Origin: Holophagales bacterium
Lineage (GTDB): Bacteria > Acidobacteriota > Thermoanaerobaculia > Multivoradales > JAGPDF01
Assembly (NCBI GenBank): GCA_016699405.1
Contig: CP064972.1
Coordinates: 4,371,501-4,435,500 of the forward strand
Reading direction: 5' to 3'
DNA: 64,000 bases
The number at the start of each line of letters is the position of its first letter. Position 1 is the stretch's first letter. Positions 29,705 to 38,488 of this stretch are shown in pieces. Below the pieces are notes generated by a model. The model ran no database searches and was not told the origin of the DNA. It was given only the letters and a program-made list of their open reading frames with translations. Made by a program: the position numbers and the translations under genes.

Positions 29705-30982
29705 ATGCCCCTCCTGCCGGCGCACGGCGTTTCGCTCCCGCCAGCCGCCCTGGCGCTGCTCTCCGGGGCGGCGCTGCTGCTCCTCCTCGACCATCGTCGG
29801 CGGAACCTCGGCGGGCGTTCGACCCTGGCCTTCTTCGTCTCGGCGAGCCTCTACGGTCTCGTGCGCGGCACGACGATCCGTCGCCTCGTCGACGTCCGAC
29901 TCGGTGGCAACCTCCCTTATCGGCTGAACGCGCCCGTCGCCACGCTGGCCGGCGTTCCGCTCCAGGAGCTGGTCGGCTGGGTGGTCGCGGTGGGAATCGC
30001 CGCCTGGTTGGCCGATCGCCTGCTGCGTCGACTCGGGCAGCCCACCGACGCCTTCCGGACGACGCTCGCCGCCGGGGTCGGCCTGGCGACGGTCTGTCTC
30101 GCCGTCGAGAGTGCGGCAGTTGCCGGGGGTTGGTGGACCTGGAGCCTGCAAGTGCCTCCCGGCAGTCCGCTGTCCTTTCCCTCCATCGCCCTCGTCGACT
30201 GGGCCTTCGTCGCCATCGACTTCCTCCTCCCTTTCGAGCTCTGGCATCGCCAGGCCCGGCTCTCCCTTCGGCTCGCCAGCCTCGGGCTCTTTCCGCTCCA
30301 CATGGCAGGTCACGCGCTCACCGGAGCCTTGCCCGGTCCGCTCCCCTTCTCCGGCTTCGATTGGGTCCATGCGGGCCTGGTGGCGCTGCTCTTCGCCGGC
30401 GCCGCGATGGCTCGTGGGCCGAGCTCGTGGCCGTCGCTGTCGCAGGAGACCGGCCGAACGCGGATCGCCGTCGCCGTCGCCGTGCTGCTCGCCACGACCA
30501 GCGCGCAGCGGCTCGTCGCGGGCACGGTCTCGGGGTTGTGGACCGGGATGCCGCTTGCGGCGCTCGCCGCCTTCGCGCTCTCCGGCCGCCGCGAGCGCGA
30601 AGTGCGTTCGACCGCGCCGTCGCCGATCGCCGCCATGGCCGTGTTCCTGCTCTGCCTGAGCGCCGGGCTCGCCCTGCGCTACCCGTCGGCGAGCCGCGCG
30701 CGAGCCTTCGAGACGCGAATCCGCCAGGCCGTCGCGCAGATCGCCGCCGGCAACCCGCAGGCCGCCGAAGCTTCTCTTGGCGAGGCGCTGGCGCTACGGC
30801 CGGGACACTCCGAAGCACTCGCCCTGCTGGGCTGGGCCGAGTTGCGTCAGGGCCGGACCGAGTCCGGCTGCCGGCACCTCGAAGCGGCCCTCGCCGCACG
30901 ACCCGACTCCGCGATCGCCGCTCGCCTGCTCGGCACTTGCCGCCGGCCGAGCGGCGATGACGCGGGCGGCTCGACACCCTGA
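29705..30982 (+). CDS. Polytopic membrane protein with C-terminal TPR
   Basis: 425 aa. Roughly ten hydrophobic segments span residues 10-325 (LALLSGAALLLLLDH, LVGWVVAVGIAAWLADRLL, ALVDWAFVAIDFLLPFELW, HAGLVALLFAGAAMA, IAAMAVFLLCLSAGLAL). They are followed by a TPR-like tail (IAAGNPQAAEASLGEALALR, ALLGWAELRQGRTESGCRHL, LEAALAARPDSAIAARLLG). ATG 29705 is preferred over GTG 29693 because GGAG sits 6 bases before it. I do not recognise the family. The membrane-plus-TPR layout resembles glycosyltransferase-type proteins in the same locus, but no DD/DE first-loop motif is visible. Confidence 0.65.
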   Translation: MPLLPAHGVSLPPAALALLSGAALLLLLDHRRRNLGGRSTLAFFVSASLYGLVRGTTIRRLVDVRLGGNLPYRLNAPVATLAGVPLQELVGWVVAVGIAAWLADRLLRRLGQPTDAFRTTLAAGVGLATVCLAVESAAVAGGWWTWSLQVPPGSPLSFPSIALVDWAFVAIDFLLPFELWHRQARLSLRLASLGLFPLHMAGHALTGALPGPLPFSGFDWVHAGLVALLFAGAAMARGPSSWPSLSQETGRTRIAVAVAVLLATTSAQRLVAGTVSGLWTGMPLAALAAFALSGRREREVRSTAPSPIAAMAVFLLCLSAGLALRYPSASRARAFETRIRQAVAQIAAGNPQAAEASLGEALALRPGHSEALALLGWAELRQGRTESGCRHLEAALAARPDSAIAARLLGTCRRPSGDDAGGSTP

Positions 30983-31085
30983 GGGCCCGACACCGAGCCG
31001 CTCTCGACGAGCGACGGCACGGCGCGATTCCATGCTCACCCCCAGGGCTCGATCCCCGGAACGGGAGAAGATCGGAAGGCCTTCC

Positions 31086-31688
31086 TCAGCGGTCGAAGGG
31101 CGCCATCTTCCCGTCGCTCGCGCGGATCCAGGGGAGGTTGTCGCGTCCGGCGATCCCGCCGATCGACCAGGCCCAGCCACGGTCCGGAGCGTAGAGCAGG
31201 TAGGCCTTGTAGAACGGCCGCGCCACCCAGCGGCGGTCTTGCGCCGCGCGGGAAACGGTCTGACGCAGCGGCGGTATCGCGGGGAGCGGCGGCAGCAGTC
31301 GCACCTCGCCGGCGGCCGAATCCACTCGCTCGCGTACCGAGGCCGTGGAGCGCTCGAGGTAGGGCGGCAGCGATCCGCTGCGGATCGTTCGCACCCAGAC
31401 GGCCCCCCGCCGGATCGTCACCCAGAGCTCCCACTCGCCCTCGACGCCGTCGGCGAGATCGCGCTGGCGCTCGAACTCCTCGACCCGTCCCGGTGAGACG
31501 AAGCGGCAAAGCACTTCCGCAGCGGCGTCGTCCCGGCAGTTGGCGGTGCCATCGGGACGCATGCGCTCGACATCGGCGCGGTCGAGCCGCACGTCGCGCT
31601 TCCAAGCCTGGGCAGAGGTCGCGTCCAGGACGCTGCCGCAGAATTCGCAGGTCGGCCGCCCCTCCGCACGGGGGGCACAGGGCGGCAC
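31086..31688 (-). CDS. Hypothetical protein with N-terminal CxxC pair
   Basis: 200 aa if GTG 31688 is the start; no ribosome site supports any choice. A Cys-rich N-terminus (VPPCAPRAEGRPTCEFCGSV) looks like half of a zinc ribbon. It is followed by a mixed domain with FERQRDLADGVEGEWELWVT, WVARPFYKAYLLYAPDRGWA and WSIGGIAGRDNLPW, which has Trp-rich beta character. No family is recognised. A longer start (GTG 31823) would cover the promoter of the divergent gene and adds residues that look non-coding. Not obviously linked to its neighbours. Confidence 0.5.
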   Translation of the reverse strand: MPPCAPRAEGRPTCEFCGSVLDATSAQAWKRDVRLDRADVERMRPDGTANCRDDAAAEVLCRFVSPGRVEEFERQRDLADGVEGEWELWVTIRRGAVWVRTIRSGSLPPYLERSTASVRERVDSAAGEVRLLPPLPAIPPLRQTVSRAAQDRRWVARPFYKAYLLYAPDRGWAWSIGGIAGRDNLPWIRASDGKMAPFDR

Positions 31689-31738
31689 GCACGAGGTCGG
31701 ATCATCGCTGCCGCGCCAGCGCGAGCACCGTCCTTCTG

Positions 31739-31768
31739 GTGACTGGCGCGGGAAAACTGACCTATGAT
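31739..31768 (+). promoter_or_regulatory. Candidate sigma-70 promoter of the secreted protein gene
   Basis: GTGACT (-35) and TATGAT (-10, 5 of 6) are separated by 18 bp. Transcription would begin near 31775, leaving a leader of about 60 bases before ATG 31835. A/T-rich boxes are rare in this genome, which adds some weight. Confidence 0.45.
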
Positions 31769-31834
31769 CCCCCCTTCGTCCGACACCCCAGCTCTCGCCG
31801 CGAGCCACGAGTACCGACCGCACGGAGTGTGACC

Positions 31835-33532
31835 ATGACGCGACGCCTTTGCCTCTTGATCGCCACCTTCTGGCTGTCCCTGCCGGCGCTCCTCCCGGCA
31901 GCCGACGCGCCTTCCGTCGAGTCGCCGGTGCGCCTCGGCGACCCGGAAGAGAACCCGGGGCCGGTCACCGTGGTCGTCGAGGCAAAGCACGACCTTTCGC
32001 CACCCTTCACCGAGATCCGCTTCCTGGCGCCGCGGGCCCGCCTGCCCCTCGAGGAAGAGATCATGCACCGCCGGCCACTCGGCTCGATCAACACGCCGGA
32101 CGCGGCGCTGCAGACCGCCATGCCGCGCCTTCCCGCCGCGATGCCCTCGGTGATCACCCAGTTCGACGGCATGACGGCGACGACCAGCGCCTGCGGCTGC
32201 ACGCCCCCGGACACCAACGCCGAGGTCGGACCGCACCACGTCCTCGAGATGGCCAACAGTGCCCTGCAGGTGTTCAGCAAGTCCGGCACCAGCCTCTTCG
32301 GCCCGGTGGACATCAACATGATCTGGACCGGCTTCGGCGGCGCGTGCGAGACCGAGAACGCCGGCGACCCGGTGGTGCTCTACGATCAGCTCGCCGACCG
32401 CTGGGTCATCTCGCAGTTCACCGACGACATCGCGCCGTTCTTCGAGTGCCTCGCCGTCTCGCAGACCGGAGACCCGACCGGTGCCTGGTACCGCTACGCC
32501 TTCCAGACCAGCGCCAGCAAGTTCAACGACTATCCGAAGCTCGGAGTCTGGCCCGACGGCTACTACATGAGCGCCAACCTCTTCTCGGGCAACAACTGGG
32601 CAGGGACCGGCGTCTACGCCTTCGACCGGACCAGGATGCTCGCCGGGCAGACGGCGACCATGCAGTTCTTCGAGCTGCCGCCAGCGGACTGGGGCGGCGC
32701 CCTGCCCTCGGATCTCGACGGCACGGCGCTGCCGCCGGACGGGGCGCCGAACGTCTTCGTCGAGGTGGTCGACGGCTCCTGGGATCCGCCGAACTGGCCG
32801 AACGACGAGCTGCACTTCCACCAGTTCCACGTCGACTGGGCGACCCCGGCGAACACCACGTTCAACCAGACGCCGATCCAGGTCCCGGTCGCCGCCTTCG
32901 ACGGACTGCTCTGCAATTTCAACGCCTGCGTGCCGCAGACCGGCACCACGAACAAGCTCGACACGCTCTCCGACCGATTGATGTTCCGCCTGGCCTATCG
33001 CAATTTCGGCACGCACGAATCGCTCGTGCTCAACCATACCGTCGACGCCGCCACCGACCGCTCCGCCATCCGCTGGTACGAGATCCGCGATCCGCGCGGC
33101 AATCCGCCGACGATCCACCAGCAGAGCACCTTCGCCCCGGACACCGACCATCGCTGGATGGCCAGCGGGGCGATGGACAGCCAGGGGAACATCGCCTTCG
33201 GCTACAACGGCTCGAGCGCCAGCGTCCGGCCGAGCATCCGCATCGGTGGCCGGCTCGTCGGCGACCCGCTCAACGCGCTCACCCAGGGCGAGAGCACGGT
33301 GCTGACCAGCAGCAGCTCCCAGACCGGTGCCACGCGGTGGGGTGACTACAGCGACCTGACGGTCGACCCGATCGACGACTGCACCTTCTGGTTCGCCGGC
33401 GAATACTCCGGCGGAAGCGCCTTCTCGTGGCGGACGCGCATCGCCTCCTTCCGCTTCGCCGCCTGCAGCACCTTCTTCATCAACGGCTTCGAGGTCGGCG
33501 GCACCGGCTTCTGGTCGGCCAAGACACCGTAG
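31835..33532 (+). CDS. Large secreted protein with conserved C-terminal FE-G-W tail
   Basis: 565 aa with a signal peptide (RLCLLIATFWLSLPALLPAADA). It contains a repeated-strand body with conserved pieces such as TSACGCTPPDTNAEVGPHHVLE, YDQLADRWVISQFTDD, KFNDYPKLGVWPDGYYMSAN, HRWMASGAMDSQGNIAFGYN and TRWGDYSDLTVDPIDDCTFW. I recognise this as a widespread exported family in Acidobacteriota and relatives, probably a beta-propeller; no biochemical role is known to me. The last 19 residues (FFINGFEVGGTGFWSAKTP) match the tails of two FG-GAP proteins in this window. The gene stands alone, with a sigma-70-like promoter and a hairpin after it. Confidence 0.75.
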   Translation: MTRRLCLLIATFWLSLPALLPAADAPSVESPVRLGDPEENPGPVTVVVEAKHDLSPPFTEIRFLAPRARLPLEEEIMHRRPLGSINTPDAALQTAMPRLPAAMPSVITQFDGMTATTSACGCTPPDTNAEVGPHHVLEMANSALQVFSKSGTSLFGPVDINMIWTGFGGACETENAGDPVVLYDQLADRWVISQFTDDIAPFFECLAVSQTGDPTGAWYRYAFQTSASKFNDYPKLGVWPDGYYMSANLFSGNNWAGTGVYAFDRTRMLAGQTATMQFFELPPADWGGALPSDLDGTALPPDGAPNVFVEVVDGSWDPPNWPNDELHFHQFHVDWATPANTTFNQTPIQVPVAAFDGLLCNFNACVPQTGTTNKLDTLSDRLMFRLAYRNFGTHESLVLNHTVDAATDRSAIRWYEIRDPRGNPPTIHQQSTFAPDTDHRWMASGAMDSQGNIAFGYNGSSASVRPSIRIGGRLVGDPLNALTQGESTVLTSSSSQTGATRWGDYSDLTVDPIDDCTFWFAGEYSGGSAFSWRTRIASFRFAACSTFFINGFEVGGTGFWSAKTP

Positions 33533-33549
33533 CCGCGACGCCCCCCTTG

Positions 33550-33580
33550 CGGCCGGACGGAGCGCCTTGCCGTCCGGCCG
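33550..33580 (+). terminator. Strong hairpin after the secreted protein gene
   Basis: An 11-bp perfect stem CGGCCGGACGG / CCGTCCGGCCG with a 9-base loop begins 17 bases after the stop. It is followed by ACTCCCCTCC rather than a T run, so it is a GC-type or rho-assisted terminator at best. Confidence 0.5.
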
Positions 33581-33616
33581 ACTCCCCTCCGAACCCTCCC
33601 CAGGCGGCAACGATCC

Positions 33617-34162
33617 ATGGCCCTCAAGGCGACGATCCACAAGGCCGAGCTCACCGTTTCGGATCTCGATCGCGGTCACTTCGCGACCTACTCGCTGACC
33701 CTCGCGCGCCACCCGTCGGAGACCGACGAACGGATGATGGTGCGGCTCCTCGCCTTCGCGCTGCACGCCGACGAGCGGCTGGAGTTCGGTCGCGGCCTCT
33801 CCACCGAGGACGAGCCCGACCTGGTGCAATCCGATCTCTCGGGAGCGCTCGAGCTCTGGGTGCAGGTCGGCCTGCCGGACGAGCGTGACCTGCGCCGCGC
33901 CTGCGGTCGCGCGCCGCGCGTCGCCGTCTACGCCTACGGCAGCGCCGCGGCCGTCTGGTGGAAACAGCAGGGCGCGGCGCTCGCCCGGCTCGACAACCTC
34001 CGCGTCGTGGCCCTGCCGCCGGACGCCACTCGCGGACTCGCGGAGCGCGCCGGCCGCACGATGCAGGTGCAGTGCACGATCCAGGAGGGCCACCTCTGGT
34101 GGTCCGACGAGGCGACCTCGCTCGAGATCGAGCCGCTGGTGTTGAAGGCCGGGGCCGGCTGA
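33617..34162 (+). CDS. yaeQ: YaeQ family protein
   Basis: 181 aa, the usual YaeQ length. Diagnostic stretches are MALKATIHKAELTVSDLDRG, YSLTLARHPSETDERMMVRL, RLLAFALHADERLEFGRGLS, DLVQSDLSGALELWVQVGLP and VYAYGSAAAVWWKQ. YaeQ has a PD-(D/E)XK-like fold but no settled function; early reports tied it to haemolysin expression. Here it is followed, 52 bp away on the other strand, by exonuclease III. Confidence 0.92.
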   Translation: MALKATIHKAELTVSDLDRGHFATYSLTLARHPSETDERMMVRLLAFALHADERLEFGRGLSTEDEPDLVQSDLSGALELWVQVGLPDERDLRRACGRAPRVAVYAYGSAAAVWWKQQGAALARLDNLRVVALPPDATRGLAERAGRTMQVQCTIQEGHLWWSDEATSLEIEPLVLKAGAG

Positions 34163-34214
34163 CGGGCCGGTCCGCCAAGCTTCTCGGAGGCCATCCTCAG
34201 GACAGCGTCGCGGC

Positions 34215-34985
34215 TCAGCCGAGCTCGACGATCACCGGCGCGTGATCGGAGGGGAGCTTGCCCTTGCGCTCGTCGCGGTCGATCGCCGCGGCGGTGCAGC
34301 GCGTGGCGAGCGCCGAGGCGACGAGAACGTGGTCGATCCGCAGCCCGTCGTTGCGTGGAAAGCCGAGCTGGCGGTAGTCCCACCAGGAATAGAGGCCGTC
34401 CTCCGGGCGCAGGAGGCGGAAGGCATCGACCAGGCCCGCGGCGAGCAGCCGGGCGAAGGCGGCGCGCGCATCCGGGTGGCAGAGCACCGAGTCCGCCCAG
34501 CTCTCGGGGTTCGCCGCGTCCCGCGATTCGGGAGCGATGTTGAGATCGCCGCAGACGACGAGCGGCGCGGCCGGCTGGCGCTCGACCCAGGCGGCGAGCC
34601 GCCGCAGCCAGTCGAGCTTATAGACCCATTTCTCCGAGCCGACCGTCTGACCGTTCGGCACGTAGACCGAGGCGACCCGCAGGTCGCCGACGGTCGCGGC
34701 GATCAACCGCGCCTGGCTCTCGTCCCCGCCGTCGCCGAAACCGACCTCGACCTCCTGCGGCTCCTCGCGCGCCAGGATGGCGACCCCGTTGTAGGTCTTC
34801 TGGCCGTGCAGCACCGCGCGATAGCCAGCCTCCTGCACGGCGGAGAGCGGGAATCCCGCGGCTTCGGTCTTGAGCTCCTGCAGGCAGAGGACATCGGGCG
34901 CATGCCGCCCGAGCCAGGCGAGGAGTCGCTCCTGGCGGGCCTTGACCGAGTTGACGTTCCAGGTGGCGATCTTGGCGGTCTTCAC
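34215..34985 (-). CDS. xthA: Exodeoxyribonuclease III (AP endonuclease)
   Basis: 256 aa. It repairs abasic sites and has 3'-5' exonuclease and 3'-phosphatase activity. All metal and catalytic motifs are present: WNVNSVKAR, LQELKTE (metal Glu), YNGVAIL, VCGDLNIAPE (Asp/Asn), SWWDYR, RIDHVLV and the final SDHAPV (Asp-His pair). The only plausible start is GTG 34985, since IATWNVNSV must be near the N-terminus. No ribosome site is obvious. It is divergent from the FHA-phosphatase gene, 78 bp apart. Confidence 0.93.
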   Translation of the reverse strand: MKTAKIATWNVNSVKARQERLLAWLGRHAPDVLCLQELKTEAAGFPLSAVQEAGYRAVLHGQKTYNGVAILAREEPQEVEVGFGDGGDESQARLIAATVGDLRVASVYVPNGQTVGSEKWVYKLDWLRRLAAWVERQPAAPLVVCGDLNIAPESRDAANPESWADSVLCHPDARAAFARLLAAGLVDAFRLLRPEDGLYSWWDYRQLGFPRNDGLRIDHVLVASALATRCTAAAIDRDERKGKLPSDHAPVIVELG

Positions 34986-35063
34986 GTCGGCGATTCTAGC
35001 CGCGTGCCGTACCGCACGCCCGGTCGCCGCCCGGTCGTCGCCCGGTGATAGCTTTCGACGGCG

Positions 35064-36716
35064 ATGTCCGCCTGGGTCCTCGAGATCGAAACCGGCCGCC
35101 AGCCCCGCACCTCCCGAGACGTCGACCGCGACCTGCTGATCGTCGGCCGCGGCGCCGACTGCCACCTGCAGGTCGCCGACCCGCACGTCTCCCGTCAACA
35201 CTGCACGATCGAGCGGCGGGGTGAGGAGCTCTGGGTCGAGGACCTCGGCTCGCGCGGCGGCACGCGGCTCAACGGCCGCCCGGTGCCGGCCGGCGGCCGG
35301 CTCGCCAACGGCGATCTTCTCGACCTCTCCGAGGAGACGCGGATCGTCGTTCGTCATTCGTCGTGCGCCGACGACGGCGACCATCCGCCGACGACCGGTG
35401 CGGTCTTTCGCGATGCCGCATCGATGCTCGTGCGTCGCGCCGACCTCGAGGCGGCGAGCTCGGCGACCGAGCTGCGCCGCTACGCCGAACGCCTGCAACT
35501 CATCAACGAGGTGCACCAGGCGCTCGGCGAATCGCCGTCGCGCGACGCCCTGCTCGAGATGATTCTCGACCGTGTCTTCGCCACCCTGCGCCCCGAGCAG
35601 GCCGCCGTGCTGCTGATCGACGCCACCGGCGAGCTCACCGCCTCGGTGACGCGACCCTCGGGGCTCTCGCCCGAGCGGGTCTTCTTCTCCCGCAGCCTGC
35701 TGCGCGAAGTCACCGGACGACGTCAGGCGGCGCTGGTGCTCGACGCCCCGAGCGACGAGCGCTTCGCCGGTGCGGCCTCCATCCTCGATTCCGGCGTGCG
35801 CAGCCTGATCGCGGCTCCGCTCCTCACCCCGGCCGGGGCGCTCGGCATGCTCGTCCTCTCGTCGCGGCTGCGGGTGCGGCAGTTCGCTGACGAGGACCTC
35901 GTGCTGCTCGCCTCGCTCGCCTCGGTGGCCGCCCTCCACCTGCGCAACCTCGACCTTGCCGAGGAGGCCGCCGAACGGCGCCGACTGGCGCAGGAGCTCG
36001 AGCTCGCCCGCCGCATCCAGCTCGCCCTGCTGCCGTCGCGCCTGCCCGAGGTCGACGGCTACGAGCTGCTGGCAGGCAACGTGCCGTCGCGCGGCGTCTC
36101 CGGCGATCTCTACAAGGCCGAAGTGCATCCCGAGACGGGAGTGCTCACCTGCCTGGTCTGCGACGTCTCGGGCAAGGGGATGGCCGCGTCGCTCCTCGGC
36201 GCCTCGCTCGAGGCGCTGGCGACCGGACCGATCGAGATCGGACTCCCCCCGGAGGGGATCTGCGTGCGCGTTTCGCGCCGTCTCTACGCGCGCACCCCCC
36301 CGGAGAAGTACGCCACCGGCTTCATCGCCCGGGTCGATCCGTCGAGCCACCGGCTCGAGTGGGCCAACGCCGGCCACAACACGGCCCTCCTCCTGCGGCG
36401 CGACGGCACGATCGAACGTCTCTCCGCCTCGGGCCCGCCGCTCGGACTGCTGCCGAACGCCGACTACCAGGCGCATGCCACCGAGCTCGGCCGCGGCGAC
36501 CTGCTGCTGATCTACACCGACGGCATCACCGAGGCGGTCGATCCGGCCGACGAGGAGTTCGGTCTCGAGCGTCTGGCGGCGATCGCCGGCAAGCACCGCG
36601 ACGCGCCGCTCGGCGAGCTCCGCTCGTGCATCGAGCGCGCCGTCGACACCTTCGTGCGCGGCGTCCCGTTCGCCGACGACCGCACCGTCCTCTTCCTGCG
36701 CCGGAAGAGCGGCTGA
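35064..36716 (+). CDS. FHA-GAF-PP2C (SpoIIE-type) serine phosphatase
   Basis: 550 aa. The FHA domain spans about 5-95, with the phosphothreonine-binding core VGRGADCHLQVADPHVSRQH and LGSRGGTRLNG. A GAF-like domain spans about 150-300 (VFATLRPEQAAVLLID, SLIAAPLLTPAGALGMLVL). A coiled linker (EEAAERRRLAQELELARRI) leads to the PP2C/SpoIIE domain (about 320-548), with SGDLY, CDVSGKGMAASLL, WANAGHNTALLL, YTDGITEA and ADDRTVLF carrying the metal aspartates. It is probably a partner-switch regulator that reads phosphorylated proteins through FHA. It could answer the Ser/Thr kinases of this organism. Confidence 0.92.
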   Translation: MSAWVLEIETGRQPRTSRDVDRDLLIVGRGADCHLQVADPHVSRQHCTIERRGEELWVEDLGSRGGTRLNGRPVPAGGRLANGDLLDLSEETRIVVRHSSCADDGDHPPTTGAVFRDAASMLVRRADLEAASSATELRRYAERLQLINEVHQALGESPSRDALLEMILDRVFATLRPEQAAVLLIDATGELTASVTRPSGLSPERVFFSRSLLREVTGRRQAALVLDAPSDERFAGAASILDSGVRSLIAAPLLTPAGALGMLVLSSRLRVRQFADEDLVLLASLASVAALHLRNLDLAEEAAERRRLAQELELARRIQLALLPSRLPEVDGYELLAGNVPSRGVSGDLYKAEVHPETGVLTCLVCDVSGKGMAASLLGASLEALATGPIEIGLPPEGICVRVSRRLYARTPPEKYATGFIARVDPSSHRLEWANAGHNTALLLRRDGTIERLSASGPPLGLLPNADYQAHATELGRGDLLLIYTDGITEAVDPADEEFGLERLAAIAGKHRDAPLGELRSCIERAVDTFVRGVPFADDRTVLFLRRKSG

Positions 36717-36830
36717 GTCGCTCCGCACCGCGTCCCGCCCGCCGCGCACACCGCCGCACCCCTCGCCCGCTCCGCCCTGCGAAACAGGCGACAGCCGGTC
36801 CGCTCGAGGCGGTGCTAGACAGGTGACGCC

Positions 36831-38480
36831 ATGACGACCCGCCGGCAAGGACCCTCCATTCTCGACGCCCTCGCCTCACTCCGGCCCTGGAGCCTCGGCG
36901 TCGTCGCCGTGGCGGTCCTGGCGGTCGCGTCGCCGCTCGGCGCCGCGGTCGCCACGCCGGTGCTCAAGTGGGTGCGCGGCGGCTGCTTCACCTCGTGGTG
37001 CCAGACCGGCTGGTACGGATCGCCGGCGGTCGCCGACCTCGACGGCGACGGGACCGTCGAGGTGATCTGGGCCTCCTACGATCTCGTCGCGGTGAAGGGC
37101 ACGGACGGCACGCTCGTCTGGCGTTCGGCGAGCGGCCAGCGCTCCTGGCCGGGCGTGGTGGTCGCCGACCTCGACGGCGACGGAGCCCTCGAGATCGCCG
37201 TCGGCCGCGGCGGCAACGAGCTCGCCGTGGTCGAGGCCGACGGCGCGCTCGCCTGGAGCCGCCATCCCTTTGCCGGCGGCGAGGTGCGGACGCTCGCCGC
37301 CGCCGACCTCGACGGCGACGACCGCGTCGAGCTGCTCGTCGGCCGCGCCTCGAGCGGGTCGACGCAACAGGTCGCCGTCTATTCGAGCGGCGGCGATCTG
37401 CGCCCGGGCTGGCCGGCCCGGCGCGACGGCGAGCCGGGCTACGGCGCCGGCATGTACAACGAGAACCTCGCCGTCGGCGACCTCGACGGCGACGGCCGCC
37501 CGGAGATTTACGCTCCCACCGACACCCACTACGTCTCGGTCTTCGATCGCGACGGCAATCAGCGCGCCGCCGACCCCGCGACCTGGCCCGGCAAGGTCTG
37601 GAGTCAGGTGGGAGTGCACGTCGATCTCGCCGCCGACCTGCGCGGCTATGCCGAGTGCGGGGTCGAGCACCGCCCCAACTTCGCCAACGCCGCGCCGGCG
37701 ATCGGCGATCTCGACCGCGACGGCTCGCTCGAGCTCGTCCTGCCGGGCGACGTCTACGACTGTTCGATCGGTGATCCCGACGGTGACCTCCACTACCTGC
37801 CCTGGATCCTCCGCGCCGATCGCCGCCGGGCGACGGTGGGCGGCGTCGACTGGACCGTGCTCCCGACCGCCGAGCCCGGGAGCGGCCCGCTCTCCCAGGA
37901 CTACTCGGTGATCGAGAACGCGGTGGCCAACGCCGTGCTCGCCGATCTCGACGGCGACGGTCGCCGCGAGGTCCTCCTTCCCTCCTACGACGGGCGGCTG
38001 CACGTCTGGTGGCTCGACAAGAGCGAACACGGTCTCTGGCCTTTTGCCGTGCCGGGCAGCGGCATCCGCTTCGCGAGCGAGCCGGCCGTGGCCGACCTCG
38101 ACGGCGACGGCCAGGCGGAGGTGATCTTCGCCTCGTGGCCCGAGAAGAACACCGGACGCACCGGCGACCTCTTCGTCCTCTCGTCGAGCGGCCAGATCCT
38201 GCAGCAGGTCGCGCTGCCGGCGCCGTTCGGCAGTGCCACCTGGAACGGGGCGCTCGGCGCACCGACGCTCGCCGACCTCGACGGCGATGCCGACCTCGAG
38301 CTGGTGCTCGGGACGGCCTCGACCGGCCTGGTCGCCTACGACCTGCCGGGCACCGCCAACGCGCGGCGCCTCTGGCCGACCGGTCGCGGCAGCAGGCTGC
38401 GCGACGGCAATCTCCCGCTCGCCCTCTTCCGCGACGGCTTCGAGACCGGCGCGCCGCTGCGCTGGCGGCGCACGCCCTGA
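36831..38480 (+). CDS. Secreted FG-GAP/VCBS repeat protein with conserved C-terminal tail
   Basis: 549 aa. The signal peptide sits at about 18-45 (SLGVVAVAVLAVASPLGAAVA), after a longer-than-usual N-region. Repeats of the DLDGDGxxEVxxx type (DLDGDGTVEVIWA, DLDGDGALEIAVG, DLDGDGRPEIYAP, DLDGDGQAEVIFA, DLDGDADLELVLG) cover the whole chain, as in integrin-alpha-like propellers with calcium sites. The last 19 residues, ALFRDGFETGAPLRWRRTP, are the same tail as in the proteins ending at 3396 and 33532. AGGTGA precedes the ATG by four bases. Likely extracellular; ligand unknown. Confidence 0.85.
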   Translation: MTTRRQGPSILDALASLRPWSLGVVAVAVLAVASPLGAAVATPVLKWVRGGCFTSWCQTGWYGSPAVADLDGDGTVEVIWASYDLVAVKGTDGTLVWRSASGQRSWPGVVVADLDGDGALEIAVGRGGNELAVVEADGALAWSRHPFAGGEVRTLAAADLDGDDRVELLVGRASSGSTQQVAVYSSGGDLRPGWPARRDGEPGYGAGMYNENLAVGDLDGDGRPEIYAPTDTHYVSVFDRDGNQRAADPATWPGKVWSQVGVHVDLAADLRGYAECGVEHRPNFANAAPAIGDLDRDGSLELVLPGDVYDCSIGDPDGDLHYLPWILRADRRRATVGGVDWTVLPTAEPGSGPLSQDYSVIENAVANAVLADLDGDGRREVLLPSYDGRLHVWWLDKSEHGLWPFAVPGSGIRFASEPAVADLDGDGQAEVIFASWPEKNTGRTGDLFVLSSSGQILQQVALPAPFGSATWNGALGAPTLADLDGDADLELVLGTASTGLVAYDLPGTANARRLWPTGRGSRLRDGNLPLALFRDGFETGAPLRWRRTP

Positions 38481-38488
38481 CGCCGGGC

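Noticed and set aside
29461..29706. Two short overlapping open frames on opposite strands after the repeat
   Set aside because: No ribosome site, no domain and no convincing composition. Treated as non-coding remnant.
31689..31823. Longer N-terminus (GTG 31823) for the minus-strand Cys-motif protein
   Set aside because: It would overlap the promoter of the divergent gene, and the added residues look like non-coding translation.
34986..36848. Minus-strand extension of the exonuclease III frame across the FHA-phosphatase gene
   Set aside because: The enzyme family starts at the GTG near 34985; the extension is antisense to a well-supported gene.
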